Source of the DNA: an uncultured Saprospiraceae bacterium
Lineage (GTDB): Bacteria; Bacteroidota; Bacteroidia; Chitinophagales; Saprospiraceae
Reading direction: 5' to 3'
Length of the DNA stretch: 64,000 bases
Assembly (NCBI GenBank): GCA_938015435.1
Contig: CALLPN010000006.1
Span: 228,502 to 292,501 of the forward strand
In this document: piece after piece, positions 26,383 to 36,157 of the stretch
Position numbering within the stretch: position 1 is the first letter of the stretch
How the letters are laid out: every line of letters starts with the position of its first letter
Program-made: the position numbers and the translations under genes
Notes under the pieces: generated by a model
Told to the model about the DNA's origin: nothing
Seen by the model: only the letters and a program-made list of their open reading frames with translations
The model's database searches: none

Positions 26383-27438
26383 ATGCAAGTTACAGCACAA
26401 GACGTTGCCAATATATTAGATGGCGAAGTAGTGGGAGATCCATCTACAATTATTACAGGGCCTGGAAAGATAGAAGAAGCTGTCCATGGCAATATCTCTT
26501 TTCTATCTAATCAGAAGTATACACATCACGTATATACGACCGGTGCTTCGGCAATACTGGTAAGTCAAGATTTTGTTCCAGAGCACGAAGTGAAAGCCAC
26601 GCTAATCAAAGTGAAAGATGTATATACTTCATTAGCAATCTTATTACAGAAATTTGGTCAGGTAGATCATGGATTTTCCGGAGTATCGGATCAGGCAATA
26701 GTAGATCCGAGCGCTAGAATAGGTGATAATGTAAGTATAGCAGCTGGAGCAGTAATAGCCGCAGATGCCATAATAGATACAGGATCTGTAATCTATCCAC
26801 AGGTTTACATAGGTAAAGGTTCTAAGATCGGTGCAGGCACAATCTTACATGCAGGCGTCAAAGTGATGTTTGGTTGTACCATCGGTGCTAATTGCATCAT
26901 ATGGCCCAATACGGTGATTGGAAGTGATGGGTTTGGTTTTAGTCCAGATGCGGATCGCAAGTATACTAAGATACCTCAGATAGGGAATGTGATTATAGAG
27001 GATGATGTAGAGATCGGAGCCAATTGTGCAGTAGATAGAGCGACTATGGGATCTACTATCATTCGCCAAGGAGTCAAACTAGATAATCTTATACAAGTTG
27101 CACATAATGTAGAAATAGGAGCGCATACAGTTATGGCTGGTCAATCTGGTATCGCAGGAAGCTCTAAAATAGGAAAACATGTTGTAGTAGGAGGCCAAGT
27201 AGCCATCGCAGGTCATTTGACAATAGCCAATGGCGCCATGATTCAAGGACAAAGTGGAATAGGAGGGAATATCACCGAAGAGAATTCTAAATGGTACGGA
27301 ACTCCAGCAATAGGCTATCGCAATTACCTTAGATCATATGCGCACTTTCGCAATCTGCCAGATTTAGCGCAAAAAATGAAAACGCTAGAAAAAGAGCTCG
27401 AAGCACTTAAGAAATCGTTGGGTACAGATGAAGCATAA
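26383..27438 (+). CDS. lpxD: UDP-3-O-(3-hydroxyacyl)glucosamine N-acyltransferase
   Basis: LpxD adds the second 3-hydroxyacyl chain in lipid A synthesis, using acyl-ACP. The N-terminal uridine-binding domain (1-~100) is followed by the left-handed beta-helix of hexapeptide repeats (about 105-320). The general base is His241 in LIQVAHNVEIG, and GSDGFGFSPD gives the adenylate/acyl region. The C-terminal helix (FRNLPDLAQKMKTLEKELEALKKS) completes trimer packing. At 351 residues it is full length. Two tiny membrane-protein genes follow with overlaps, so it heads a three-gene operon. Confidence 0.96.
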   Translation: MQVTAQDVANILDGEVVGDPSTIITGPGKIEEAVHGNISFLSNQKYTHHVYTTGASAILVSQDFVPEHEVKATLIKVKDVYTSLAILLQKFGQVDHGFSGVSDQAIVDPSARIGDNVSIAAGAVIAADAIIDTGSVIYPQVYIGKGSKIGAGTILHAGVKVMFGCTIGANCIIWPNTVIGSDGFGFSPDADRKYTKIPQIGNVIIEDDVEIGANCAVDRATMGSTIIRQGVKLDNLIQVAHNVEIGAHTVMAGQSGIAGSSKIGKHVVVGGQVAIAGHLTIANGAMIQGQSGIGGNITEENSKWYGTPAIGYRNYLRSYAHFRNLPDLAQKMKTLEKELEALKKSLGTDEA

Positions 27439-27724
27439 GAAATTTATCAATCGTTGGAAAGAAAAGAAAAGAAGCGGCTTCAAAAAACATTTGATTTCGG
27501 TCTCTTTAATTTGGACTCTAATTGTGTTTCCTTTATTGCGAGCAATCCATTGGTATTTTAATGACATTGATCCATTCAATTGTTCTAATCTCTGGTGGGA
27601 GTTACCCATGTTTTTTATGTCAGGTATTTGCTACGCACTTATTATTTGGATAATCAATAATTATCTTTACGCTAAATACACAGGAGAGTTTACTCCGGAA
27701 AATCATCATCACGGTCATGACTAA
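27428..27724 (+). CDS. Small membrane protein downstream of lpxD
   Basis: The 98-residue protein has a lysine-rich N-terminus (MKHKKFINRWKEKKRSGFKK) and two hydrophobic helices (about 23-42 and 59-80), and it ends in a histidine-rich tail (NHHHGHD). It overlaps lpxD by 11 bp and the next gene by 8 bp. No family is recognised. Tight coupling to lpxD suggests a role in the envelope, but the tail alone is no proof of metal binding. Confidence 0.65.
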   Translation: MKHKKFINRWKEKKRSGFKKHLISVSLIWTLIVFPLLRAIHWYFNDIDPFNCSNLWWELPMFFMSGICYALIIWIINNYLYAKYTGEFTPENHHHGHD

Positions 27725-27941
27725 TACTGAAAATAAAATTTCATTTACTTCTCACCTCATTAGTGGATTTGCAACTGCTCTAGCTGGATGGACGTTCTTA
27801 AAGATATTCAAGATATTAACGTCTAGCGTCGATGTGCAGTTTACTCCAGAGCGACTCAAAATGGAAGCAATGATTTGGATTCCAGCGATATTCTTTTTCG
27901 CGATATTTAGCAAGTGGAGAGAGAATAAGAAAAGAGTGTAA
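27717..27941 (+). CDS. Small membrane protein, last gene of the lpxD operon
   Basis: This 74-residue protein has two hydrophobic segments (about 13-32 and 50-65) and a basic C-terminal tail (KWRENKKRV). It begins inside the previous gene. No family is recognised. It may act with its 98-residue neighbour because both are membrane-embedded and co-translated. Confidence 0.6.
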   Translation: MTNTENKISFTSHLISGFATALAGWTFLKIFKILTSSVDVQFTPERLKMEAMIWIPAIFFFAIFSKWRENKKRV

Positions 27942-28238
27942 TGGTACTTGTAGATTCTATCCTCAAAAATTGGTGATTGAATCTTATCCTTTGAGACTAT
28001 AAATTGGAATGGTAAAGCACCAAGGGAATTAGGAGGGGAGAAGTAGACTTGAATCAGTTATATTTATGACTAGACCTTTTTCTATATGTAAATTCAGTTA
28101 CAGGTCTTATGGAATAGGTGCATTGGATTGCAATGCTTGTTTTTATTGTGCTTTTTTGGGTGATAAGGCAATTTTCCTCAATTTACTATATCTTGTAGAG
28201 CGTAGATAATTTCACAGAAGGCAAACATCAGATCGATT

Positions 28239-30653
28239 ATGGAAAACGAATCAGATAAATTAAAATCTTATATAGATAGAATAGATAAATTGCAAGAGGC
28301 TCAAAAGGCGATCTCAGAAGAGATGCTTGAGATCAAAAAAGTTATCAGAGCTGAATGGTACAAGAAAACCATTGCTAAAGGTTCTGATAACCATCCTTTG
28401 ATAGAAGATTTTACGCCTTCAAAAGATCCAATCTTCGAAGAAGAAACTACTGAAACATTTATAGAAACGATTCATAAGAAATACCAATCTTCTTTGGAGC
28501 CAATCGTTTCCGCTCAGACTCAAAACACGAAGTCTGATTTAGATCAAGAGGATCCTCCAGTTAAGGATTCTAAGCCATCGTTCAATTGGGAAAAATTTGT
28601 CGGTGAAAATCTAATTAGTAAGTTAGGTGTTTTGATAATATTGATAGGAGTAGTAATTGGGGCTAAGTATTCCATAGAAAATGATTTGATCAATCCTACT
28701 ACACGAATAGCATTAGGGTATCTATCAGGATTGGTAATGTTATGCGCGGGTATTTGGAGTAAAGCAAAGTATACTAATTATAGTGCAGTATTAGTTTCTG
28801 GAGCTATGGCGATTATGTTTTTCATTACATTTTTCGCATACAGTTTTTACCAATTGATCTCGATGGAAGTGGCATTTGGTTTGATGGTATTGTTTACCAT
28901 ATTTACCGTCATAGCCGCGCTCAAGTATAATAGGCAAGTGATAGCGATCATAGGACTTGTTGGGGCATATGCGGTACCATTTTTATTGAGTAATGATTCT
29001 GGAGCATATGAGATATTTTTTGCGTACATCACGTTAGTCAATATCGGAATTTTATTCATTGCCTTTAAAATGGATTGGAAATATCTATATTATATCACAT
29101 TCACATTGACATGGTTGATCTATTTAAGTTGGTTTGGATTTAATGCAGGTGATTCTTCTAATTATAATATTGCATTCGTTTTTCTTACTGTGTTCTTTGT
29201 ATTGTTCTATGCACTTATATTGGCGTATAAGTTGTTCCATAGTGATTCAATTGATGTAGGTGAGGTTATATTTTTATTTGTTAATGCGTCAATATTTTTT
29301 CTGGCTGGATATCTTTTATTAGAAGATAGTTCGCATGAAGGTTTTCAAGGATTATTTACATTAGGTAATGGTGTGATTCATTTTGTAGTAGCGTCTTTTG
29401 TTTATAAAAGGGTAGGAGCCAAAGGAGATATGTTCTACTTGCTGGCTATTCTAGTTCTAGTGTTTATCACGATAACTATTCCTATCCAATTAGAAGGTAA
29501 TGTTGTATCGATTCTTTGGATTGCAGAAGCTTCAATTTTGTTTTGGGTGGGAAGGACTAAGAGAATAGATGTGATAGAATGCTTTTCGTACCCTCTAATT
29601 GTTTTAGCTAGTTTGAGTGTCGTAAATAGTTGGTCACATGGATATGGATCCTATGTTCCTCATTATGGATTGATTAATCATCTAGATGAAAGTAGTTTAA
29701 CACCTATATTTAATTCTTATTTCTTGACTAGTATTATAGCTGCTATTGGCTTTGGTTGGATGTGGAAAGTCAATTCGGATAATTCCTTGATTAATAGAAA
29801 AATATTAGGATATCCGGTATCTCAATTGTTGTCAGTCGTATTCGCTTTTTTGTCGATATTCTTAATATACATGACGTTTAAAAATGAAATTACGACCTAT
29901 TGGAATATTAAGTATTTGATCAATATGGAAGTAGTTAGGAGTAGCAATAAGGTTGCAAATTTATATAATTATGCTCACGATATGAGTAGATTCAAAAACG
30001 TATGGTTAATTATATATACCATGTTGTTTTTGACTGGAGTTTCATGGCTTACTATGAGTAAAGTGAGGCATTATTTAGTCGGACGAATTAATATAGGATT
30101 TAATGCAATTTCAATTTTTATATTTCTATCGAGTGGCCTTTTAATTTTAAGTGAATTGAGAAGTAGCTATTTAGATCCGGATGGTTTTCTTCTAGGACAT
30201 ATGAGTATTGTCATTAGATATTTGGCGATTCTTTCGGCCGGCGTTCTCATGTATATTACATATAAATATCAGCAACAACAATTTATAGATTTTAAGCTCC
30301 AGAAGTATTTTAGTATATTTTTTCATATTTGCCTTCTTTGGACGATAACCAGTGAGTATATCCATTGGGCAGATATATTTGGTATGGACGCTAATTATAA
30401 ATTGAGCTTAAGTATTCTTTGGGGGATATACTCAGTAATACTCGTTTCTTATGGAATATGGCGAAATAGAAAACATCTTAGGATTATGGCCATAGCTCTA
30501 TTTGCTGTTACTTTAGTGAAGCTGTTTGTCTATGACATTGCCCATCTCAACACGATATCAAAAACAATCGTTTTCGTCTCTCTTGGAGTGTTATTGTTGA
30601 TTATATCTTTTCTTTATAATAAATATACAATTAGAATCAACGATGAAGATTAA
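28239..30653 (+). CDS. DUF2339 multi-pass membrane protein
   Basis: The 804-residue protein begins with a short coiled coil (1-~45), has an acidic linker to about 120, and then the hallmark WEKFVGENLISKLGVLIILIGV that starts the DUF2339 membrane domain. About twenty or more hydrophobic helices follow to the C-terminus. DUF2339 proteins are widespread but uncharacterised; they are often next to a DUF3999 gene, as here. The next gene overlaps it by 11 bp. A role in the cell envelope is inferred only. Confidence 0.88.
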   Translation: MENESDKLKSYIDRIDKLQEAQKAISEEMLEIKKVIRAEWYKKTIAKGSDNHPLIEDFTPSKDPIFEEETTETFIETIHKKYQSSLEPIVSAQTQNTKSDLDQEDPPVKDSKPSFNWEKFVGENLISKLGVLIILIGVVIGAKYSIENDLINPTTRIALGYLSGLVMLCAGIWSKAKYTNYSAVLVSGAMAIMFFITFFAYSFYQLISMEVAFGLMVLFTIFTVIAALKYNRQVIAIIGLVGAYAVPFLLSNDSGAYEIFFAYITLVNIGILFIAFKMDWKYLYYITFTLTWLIYLSWFGFNAGDSSNYNIAFVFLTVFFVLFYALILAYKLFHSDSIDVGEVIFLFVNASIFFLAGYLLLEDSSHEGFQGLFTLGNGVIHFVVASFVYKRVGAKGDMFYLLAILVLVFITITIPIQLEGNVVSILWIAEASILFWVGRTKRIDVIECFSYPLIVLASLSVVNSWSHGYGSYVPHYGLINHLDESSLTPIFNSYFLTSIIAAIGFGWMWKVNSDNSLINRKILGYPVSQLLSVVFAFLSIFLIYMTFKNEITTYWNIKYLINMEVVRSSNKVANLYNYAHDMSRFKNVWLIIYTMLFLTGVSWLTMSKVRHYLVGRINIGFNAISIFIFLSSGLLILSELRSSYLDPDGFLLGHMSIVIRYLAILSAGVLMYITYKYQQQQFIDFKLQKYFSIFFHICLLWTITSEYIHWADIFGMDANYKLSLSILWGIYSVILVSYGIWRNRKHLRIMAIALFAVTLVKLFVYDIAHLNTISKTIVFVSLGVLLLIISFLYNKYTIRINDED

Positions 30654-31881
30654 AAATATTTCGGCAATCATAGCGCTGCTTCTTTTGACTACGACTTTGT
30701 TTGGTCAAGTTGAGAATTATCTATACAAAAGACCTATTGAAGGTGTCAGTGAAAAATGGCATTCGATACCTCTTTCGAGAGAAGTATTAGATCTAACGAA
30801 TGCTCAAAATACAGATATAAGAATAGTAGGGTATGATAGTTTGGGTCAAGAAATTAAAGTGCCATATGTCATAAAATCTCAAAAGGATCAAGAAGATGTT
30901 GTAAGACATAATGTGAATGTTATTAATGAATCAACTCAAGGTGGTGCATATGTTTATGTTATTGAAACGGCTGATTTAGGTCAAATTAATGAGTTTGAAT
31001 TAGGTATAGGTAATATCAATTTTGATGGGCGTGTAAAACTTGAGGGAAGGGACGGTGATACCTGGTTTACTATACTTGATGATTATAGAATTTTTGCATT
31101 TAGTAAGCCCAGTGGAAGTTATGAATACACTAGTCTAGAATTGCCTACGTCAGATTACAATTCCTATAGGATAAGCTTATCCAATATTGTCGATCCGAAA
31201 TTGAACTGGGTTTCAGTATTACAAAGGACTGTGACTGAAGGGAAGTATTACAATACCAATGTTACGATTAGACATATAGAAGACAACGCTCAAAGAAAAA
31301 CATCAAAATACTTAATTGAATTGGAATCTAAAGCTCGTATATCGGAGTTATCATTTGATATAGAAGGTGATTTTGATTATTATAGAAGTATAAAGCTTAG
31401 CGCTATTGGTGACTCCATAAAATCAAAAAAAGGATGGAAAACGCTTAAAAAGTCATTGTTTAGTGGCTCACTTATATCTTATGAGAATGAAGAAATTTCT
31501 TTTAATGAAACTGTTGTGAGTACTTTCGAAATGATAGTGTATAATCTGGACGATCAACCTCTCAAGATTAACTCGGTCACAGCTAGAACACCAGAATATT
31601 CTCTCGTAGCTAGATTCCTGTCAAATTCAAATTTTTATCTTTTTTATGGACATCCAAAAGCAGCTCAACCACGATATGATCTTACTAATTTTGAAGAGAA
31701 GATACCGGATAGACTCAAACCATTGCAGTTAGGTAAACTCATGCAAAACCGACGTATTGGAACAATAGTTAACTTTTTCATTCCTTCATATGTTTTATGG
31801 GCTATTATGGCCATAATCATAGCAGTTATAGGTTGGTTTACTATTCAGATGTTATCTTCAGAAAGGGTAGCAGAAAAGTAG
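30643..31881 (+). CDS. DUF3999-like envelope protein
   Basis: The 412-residue protein has a signal peptide (about 1-22, ending LFGQ), a beta-rich periplasmic body (RPIEGVSEKWHSIPLSREVLDL opens it), and a single C-terminal transmembrane helix (about 383-404) with a short cytoplasmic tail. Placement after a DUF2339 gene, with an 11-bp overlap, and the overall build fit DUF3999. Most of it should face the periplasm and contact the DUF2339 protein. The function is unknown. Confidence 0.75.
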   Translation: MKIKNISAIIALLLLTTTLFGQVENYLYKRPIEGVSEKWHSIPLSREVLDLTNAQNTDIRIVGYDSLGQEIKVPYVIKSQKDQEDVVRHNVNVINESTQGGAYVYVIETADLGQINEFELGIGNINFDGRVKLEGRDGDTWFTILDDYRIFAFSKPSGSYEYTSLELPTSDYNSYRISLSNIVDPKLNWVSVLQRTVTEGKYYNTNVTIRHIEDNAQRKTSKYLIELESKARISELSFDIEGDFDYYRSIKLSAIGDSIKSKKGWKTLKKSLFSGSLISYENEEISFNETVVSTFEMIVYNLDDQPLKINSVTARTPEYSLVARFLSNSNFYLFYGHPKAAQPRYDLTNFEEKIPDRLKPLQLGKLMQNRRIGTIVNFFIPSYVLWAIMAIIIAVIGWFTIQMLSSERVAEK

Positions 31882-32017
31882 AAACCCAATATAGTGTACT
31901 TGACAACACCTATCCAATTAATAACTTCGGTGGAATAGAAAATTTATATTCCCAATTCTCTGTAAGGCGAATTCAAAACTAAGTTTTAGGATTTTTTTCT
32001 TTCGATAAATATAAATG

Positions 32018-34123
32018 CTAGTTCATTAGTTTCAAAGCTTCACTCACTTCCGTTACAGGGAATTTACAAACCTTATTTTGACAAACATAAATCATAGTTT
32101 CTCCTTCCTGCAATTTGTCTTTGAGTAGTGCAAGAGTCCCTTCATCTGTCCCCCCTAATATAATGGCATTAGAAAGATAATTAGTATTGAGTGCTTTTGC
32201 TTTAGCTACAGCATCAGGTCCTATAATAGCTACTTCATAGGTTGGTTTGATAAGGTCCGCATGTAACTGTAACCAGTTAGAATAATAGTTTGGTGAGTTT
32301 GTACCTTCTATCTGCGGAAGCATATTGTTAAGCATTTGCTTCGCCTGTGCTTTATATTCTTTATTGTTAAAATACAATCCTATAGCATGTAGATTACGAG
32401 CCATCATGGAATTAGATCCTGGAATTACATTGTCGGCTAACTCTTTCTTACGAGCGACTAAGTGAGCATCAAGATTAGAAGTATAATGGAACATTTGATT
32501 CTCAGGATCTACAAAGTGCATGTTAGTATATTCTGTAAGTTGTCTAGCCAACTGTAGATATGATTCATCTAATGTCACTTGATACAGATTGGTAGCAGCT
32601 TTGATAACTGTTGCATAATCGTCTAAGAATGCATTGATTGCAGAATTTCCATCTTTGTAATTCCGATATAGGCTACTATCTTTTTTGATTTGTTTATCTT
32701 GAATAAACTTCATTGTTCTCACTGCTTTATCTAAGTATGATTGATCACCAAAAGCTTTGTAAGCTTCTACCAATCCATCAATCATAAGACCATTCCAACT
32801 GGTCAAGACTTTGTCATCTGTTCCAGGTCTAATACGTGTGTCTCTATGAGCCATCAACAGAGGATGATAAAGTTGTATTATATTATCTAGCTCCTTTTGA
32901 GTAATGTTGTACCTAGATAGTATTTTCTCTATATCATCCGATACAAACAGTATGTTAGTATGTTCCCAGTTTCCACTAGACGTTATGGTATAATATTCAC
33001 TAAATATATCTGCATGAGTTGTATCTGTAATGAGACTATCGATCTCTTCTTTACTCCACACATAGAATTTCCCTTCTTCACCTTCGCTGTCTGCATCGAT
33101 TGATGAGTAATAAGCTCCTGTCTCATCAAGTAATTCTCTTTCTGCAAATGCTACAGTTTGTTTTACTACTCTTTTGTACAAAGGATTTTTGGTTACTTTA
33201 TAAGCATTAGCATACAAGCTGATTAATTGACCATTATCATATAGCATTTTTTCAAAGTGAGGAGCTAACCATTCTGGATCCACGGAGTACCTTGAAAATC
33301 CTCCACCTAATTGGTCATATATTCCACCTGCAGCCATTTTATCCAATGTTATCGTTGTTCCATCTAAAGCCTCAATATCACCTGTCATTGAATGATATTT
33401 GAGTAAGAGATCAAAATTATTGGGCATTGGGAATTTTGGTGCTCCCTTACGTCCACCATTAGTCCAGTCAATTTTAGCAATAAGGCTTTTGGCGCTTTCA
33501 GCAAATGCTTCTATATCGTACTGTTGTTCGTTACTATTTATTTTTATTGCATCTCTAGAAGCGACACCCTTGGTGATATCATATGCTGAATCTTCTAGTC
33601 TGGCTCTCTTATCTTCATAGAGTGTAGTAAATCTAATCAAGATATCTTTCCATTTATCTTTAGGGAAATATGTACCTGCCCAAGCCGGACGACCATCCGA
33701 CATAGCAAAAGCATTTAATGGCCATCCACCACTACCATTGATCAGTTGGCATGCAGTCATATATACATCGTCGACATCAGGACGCTCTTCTCTATCTACC
33801 TTTACAGGTATGAAGTTTTCGTTCATTAAGCGTGCTATCGTTGTATCTTCAAATGATTCATGCTCCATAACATGGCACCAATGGCAAGCTGAATATCCAA
33901 TACTGATAATCATCATTTTATCTTCTGCTTTAGCTTTGGCTAGAGTCTCATCATTCCATGGGTGCCAGTCAACAGGATTGTGAGCGTGCTGTAGCAAATA
34001 TGGACTACTCTCATTGATCAAATGATTAGTATACTCATGTTCTCCACCCGAATTTTTATTCTTTGAAGAAGAGCAAGAGAATATGAATAGAGAAATAATA
34101 ATGATAGCTAGGTACCTCAACAT
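32018..34123 (-). CDS. Thioredoxin-domain lipoprotein of the DUF255/SPATA20 (YyaL-like) family
   Basis: The 701-residue protein has a lipobox (FIFSC, Cys17), then [24 protein letters not shown], the signature of the family. The thioredoxin-like domain carries C80-H-W-C83 in place of the usual CGPC. The long C-terminal part is an (alpha/alpha)6-like region resembling glycosidases/epimerases ([62 protein letters not shown] motif). The reaction is not known. Unlike most members, it appears to be exported and lipid anchored. The gene is monocistronic. Confidence 0.92.
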   Translation of the reverse strand: MLRYLAIIIISLFIFSCSSSKNKNSGGEHEYTNHLINESSPYLLQHAHNPVDWHPWNDETLAKAKAEDKMMIISIGYSACHWCHVMEHESFEDTTIARLMNENFIPVKVDREERPDVDDVYMTACQLINGSGGWPLNAFAMSDGRPAWAGTYFPKDKWKDILIRFTTLYEDKRARLEDSAYDITKGVASRDAIKINSNEQQYDIEAFAESAKSLIAKIDWTNGGRKGAPKFPMPNNFDLLLKYHSMTGDIEALDGTTITLDKMAAGGIYDQLGGGFSRYSVDPEWLAPHFEKMLYDNGQLISLYANAYKVTKNPLYKRVVKQTVAFAERELLDETGAYYSSIDADSEGEEGKFYVWSKEEIDSLITDTTHADIFSEYYTITSSGNWEHTNILFVSDDIEKILSRYNITQKELDNIIQLYHPLLMAHRDTRIRPGTDDKVLTSWNGLMIDGLVEAYKAFGDQSYLDKAVRTMKFIQDKQIKKDSSLYRNYKDGNSAINAFLDDYATVIKAATNLYQVTLDESYLQLARQLTEYTNMHFVDPENQMFHYTSNLDAHLVARKKELADNVIPGSNSMMARNLHAIGLYFNNKEYKAQAKQMLNNMLPQIEGTNSPNYYSNWLQLHADLIKPTYEVAIIGPDAVAKAKALNTNYLSNAIILGGTDEGTLALLKDKLQEGETMIYVCQNKVCKFPVTEVSEALKLMN

Positions 34124-34298
34124 GGTTTAAGTTTGGCTGATTATAAGTTGCAAATGTAGCTATTTCTTATAACAGAGTAAATAGTTGAGTATCAATTTAC
34201 TCTTAATAGAAAAGGTAACTTGAATTTATTGATTTTCGCGTTGGATTATTATATATTCGATTGGAGAATGTCCTATTAATTAGTCGTACCTTCCTCAA

Positions 34299-34895
34299 AT
34301 GAAAAAATTATTATTCCCAATAGAACTTACTTTTAAGATCGGAACGCTTGCCAATGATTTTATCGCTAAAGATGCTAATGGTGATACTGTTGGTTATATA
34401 CGCCAAAAAATGTTTAAGCTTAAAGAAGATGTCGAGGTTTTTACTGATGAAAGTAAAACAAGTTTACTCTATAAAATTCAAGCAGATCAGTGGTTGGACT
34501 GGTCTGCTGCCTATAGTTTTGAGAATGCACTCGGCAGGAATATTGGGAAAGTAGCTCGAAAAGGTTGGAATTCGATATGGAAAGCGCATTATGATGTTAT
34601 AGATCAAAATGATAATCTTCAATACCATATTAGAGAGGAAAATGGATGGGTAAAAGTGATCGATAGTTTGGTGGGTGAAGTACCATTGTTAGGTATGCTT
34701 ACAGGTTATCTTTTTAATCCAACTTACCTTTTAACAGATATGCAGAATAATCCAATCACTAGGCTCAAAAAAGAACCTTCGTTTTGGGGAAGAAAATTCT
34801 CAATAATTCAATTAGGCGATATTGACAATGACGATGATGATAGGATAATGTTAAGTCTTATGATGATGTTATTACTAGAAAGAAGAAGAGGGTAG
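34299..34895 (+). CDS. LURP-one-related/scramblase-like protein
   Basis: The 198-residue protein shows the twelve-strand Tubby-like pattern of LURP-one/phospholipid-scramblase relatives: LTFKIGTLANDFIAKDANGDTVGYIRQKMFKLKEDVEVFTDESKTSLLYKI is the hallmark N-terminal half, and a helix-containing C-terminal half follows (YLFNPTYLLTD). The tail is acidic (DIDNDDDDR) then hydrophobic and Met-rich. Its function in bacteria is unknown. The stop overlaps the GTG of the next gene by one base. Confidence 0.75.
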   Translation: MKKLLFPIELTFKIGTLANDFIAKDANGDTVGYIRQKMFKLKEDVEVFTDESKTSLLYKIQADQWLDWSAAYSFENALGRNIGKVARKGWNSIWKAHYDVIDQNDNLQYHIREENGWVKVIDSLVGEVPLLGMLTGYLFNPTYLLTDMQNNPITRLKKEPSFWGRKFSIIQLGDIDNDDDDRIMLSLMMMLLLERRRG

Positions 34896-35674
34896 TGAGT
34901 GAAATAATACATATCGGATATGGTGATTCTGCTGCCGGAAGCTTAAGACAAGCAATAGATCTTGGTATGCCAGGAGATCAAGTAGTCGTCAGTAGAGATG
35001 ATTTTACTCAAGGTCCTATTTCTGATTGTTTACAAGATGGTGGATTAGTTCAAAGATCAGAATATTGGTCTTCACTAAAGACTATGCATACCCCAATTAA
35101 AAATGTTTATGATCATTACGCTTCATTTATCAAGAGGATTAGTGGAATAGAAGAGAAAAGTAGAGTAGTGTTATGGATTGGAGATTCCGCCCATGATAGG
35201 TTGGCTACGTCATGGGTCATAACATATCTTAGGGATAAGAATATTGATTGGCATTATATAGATTTGAAAGCAGCAAGATATCGAGACATACCCGTGGTGT
35301 TCAATCTAGCCATGCTTACTACAGAACGAGTTAAAAATGAGTTTGAAAAAATTAGCCCTATTTCTGATAAATCAATAGATAAATATAAAGAATTTTGGTT
35401 CAGAATTTCTAAAGAAAATACTCAATATCGAATACAAACAGAAGGCGATGTCTTATCAGTAAATGAAATGTACCATGATTCTTTTATTTTATCTCATATC
35501 AATAATAAAGATCAATTTTTAGGGAAACTCTTGGCTACAATCATGAAGAAATCAGAGCATAGACTCACTGATACAACGATAGAATCAAGATTAGTTGTTT
35601 TGCAATCTCAAAGAAAAATTAAGATTGAACCCAACTTAACAAGGATATTTCTTTCTAAGGTAAAGTTGCTTTAG
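34895..35674 (+). CDS. DUF1835 domain protein
   Basis: The 259-residue protein starts at GTG, sharing the G of the preceding TAG stop (TAGTG). IIHIGYGDSAAGSLRQAI, VVVSRDDFTQGPI and VVLWIGDSAHDRLATSWVITYL are the typical DUF1835 features. The C-terminal part (LTDTTIESRLVVLQSQRKIKIEP) is DUF3658-like. The fold is Rossmann-like, but no activity is established. Coupling with the LURP-one gene is visible; its meaning is not. Confidence 0.85.
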   Translation: MSEIIHIGYGDSAAGSLRQAIDLGMPGDQVVVSRDDFTQGPISDCLQDGGLVQRSEYWSSLKTMHTPIKNVYDHYASFIKRISGIEEKSRVVLWIGDSAHDRLATSWVITYLRDKNIDWHYIDLKAARYRDIPVVFNLAMLTTERVKNEFEKISPISDKSIDKYKEFWFRISKENTQYRIQTEGDVLSVNEMYHDSFILSHINNKDQFLGKLLATIMKKSEHRLTDTTIESRLVVLQSQRKIKIEPNLTRIFLSKVKLL

Positions 35675-35731
35675 TGTTACGTATTTTATTACATTGGTAT
35701 TCATATGTAATTATAAATAAATAATATAATT

Positions 35732-36121
35732 ATGATGTCAAAATTACAATTAGAAGAATTAGGACGACAGATAGTAGATGCAGCATATCAAGTGCATTAC
35801 GAACTAGGGCCAGGCCTCTTAGAGAGTGCGTATCAAAAATGTCTAGTTTATGAATTGCGTAGTAGAGGCATAGAAGTCATAGAAGAAGTAGAGATGCCTG
35901 TTAATTACAAAGAAGTGGAAATCGATGTGGGATATAGAGTAGATTTATTAGTAGCCAACGAGGTTATAGTCGAGTTGAAAGCTGTAATCGAAATGAAACC
36001 TGTGTTTATGGCTCAGATTATTACGTATCTAAGATTATCAGAGAATAGCTTAGGTTACTTGATAAATTTTAATGTAAAAAAGATTAAAGACGGAATCAAA
36101 AGAGTTGTAAATGACTTATAA
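35732..36121 (+). CDS. GxxExxY protein (PD-(D/E)XK nuclease-like)
   Basis: The 129-residue protein carries the family motif GPGLLESAY (Gly-x-x-Glu-x-x-Tyr, about 27-34), followed by the nuclease-like core YRVDLLV...VIVELKAV (the D...ELK pattern of PD-(D/E)XK folds) and INFNVKKIKDGIKRVV. The domain is complete. Such genes occur in many bacteria, sometimes in several copies; the role is not established. Here an array of 121-bp tandem repeats starts about 37 bp after its stop codon, which is the main clue that it acts on or was spread with DNA repeats. Confidence 0.88.
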   Translation: MMSKLQLEELGRQIVDAAYQVHYELGPGLLESAYQKCLVYELRSRGIEVIEEVEMPVNYKEVEIDVGYRVDLLVANEVIVELKAVIEMKPVFMAQIITYLRLSENSLGYLINFNVKKIKDGIKRVVNDL

Positions 36122-36157
36122 TATCGATTGAAGCCCATATTGTTTTTAATTCAAAAG

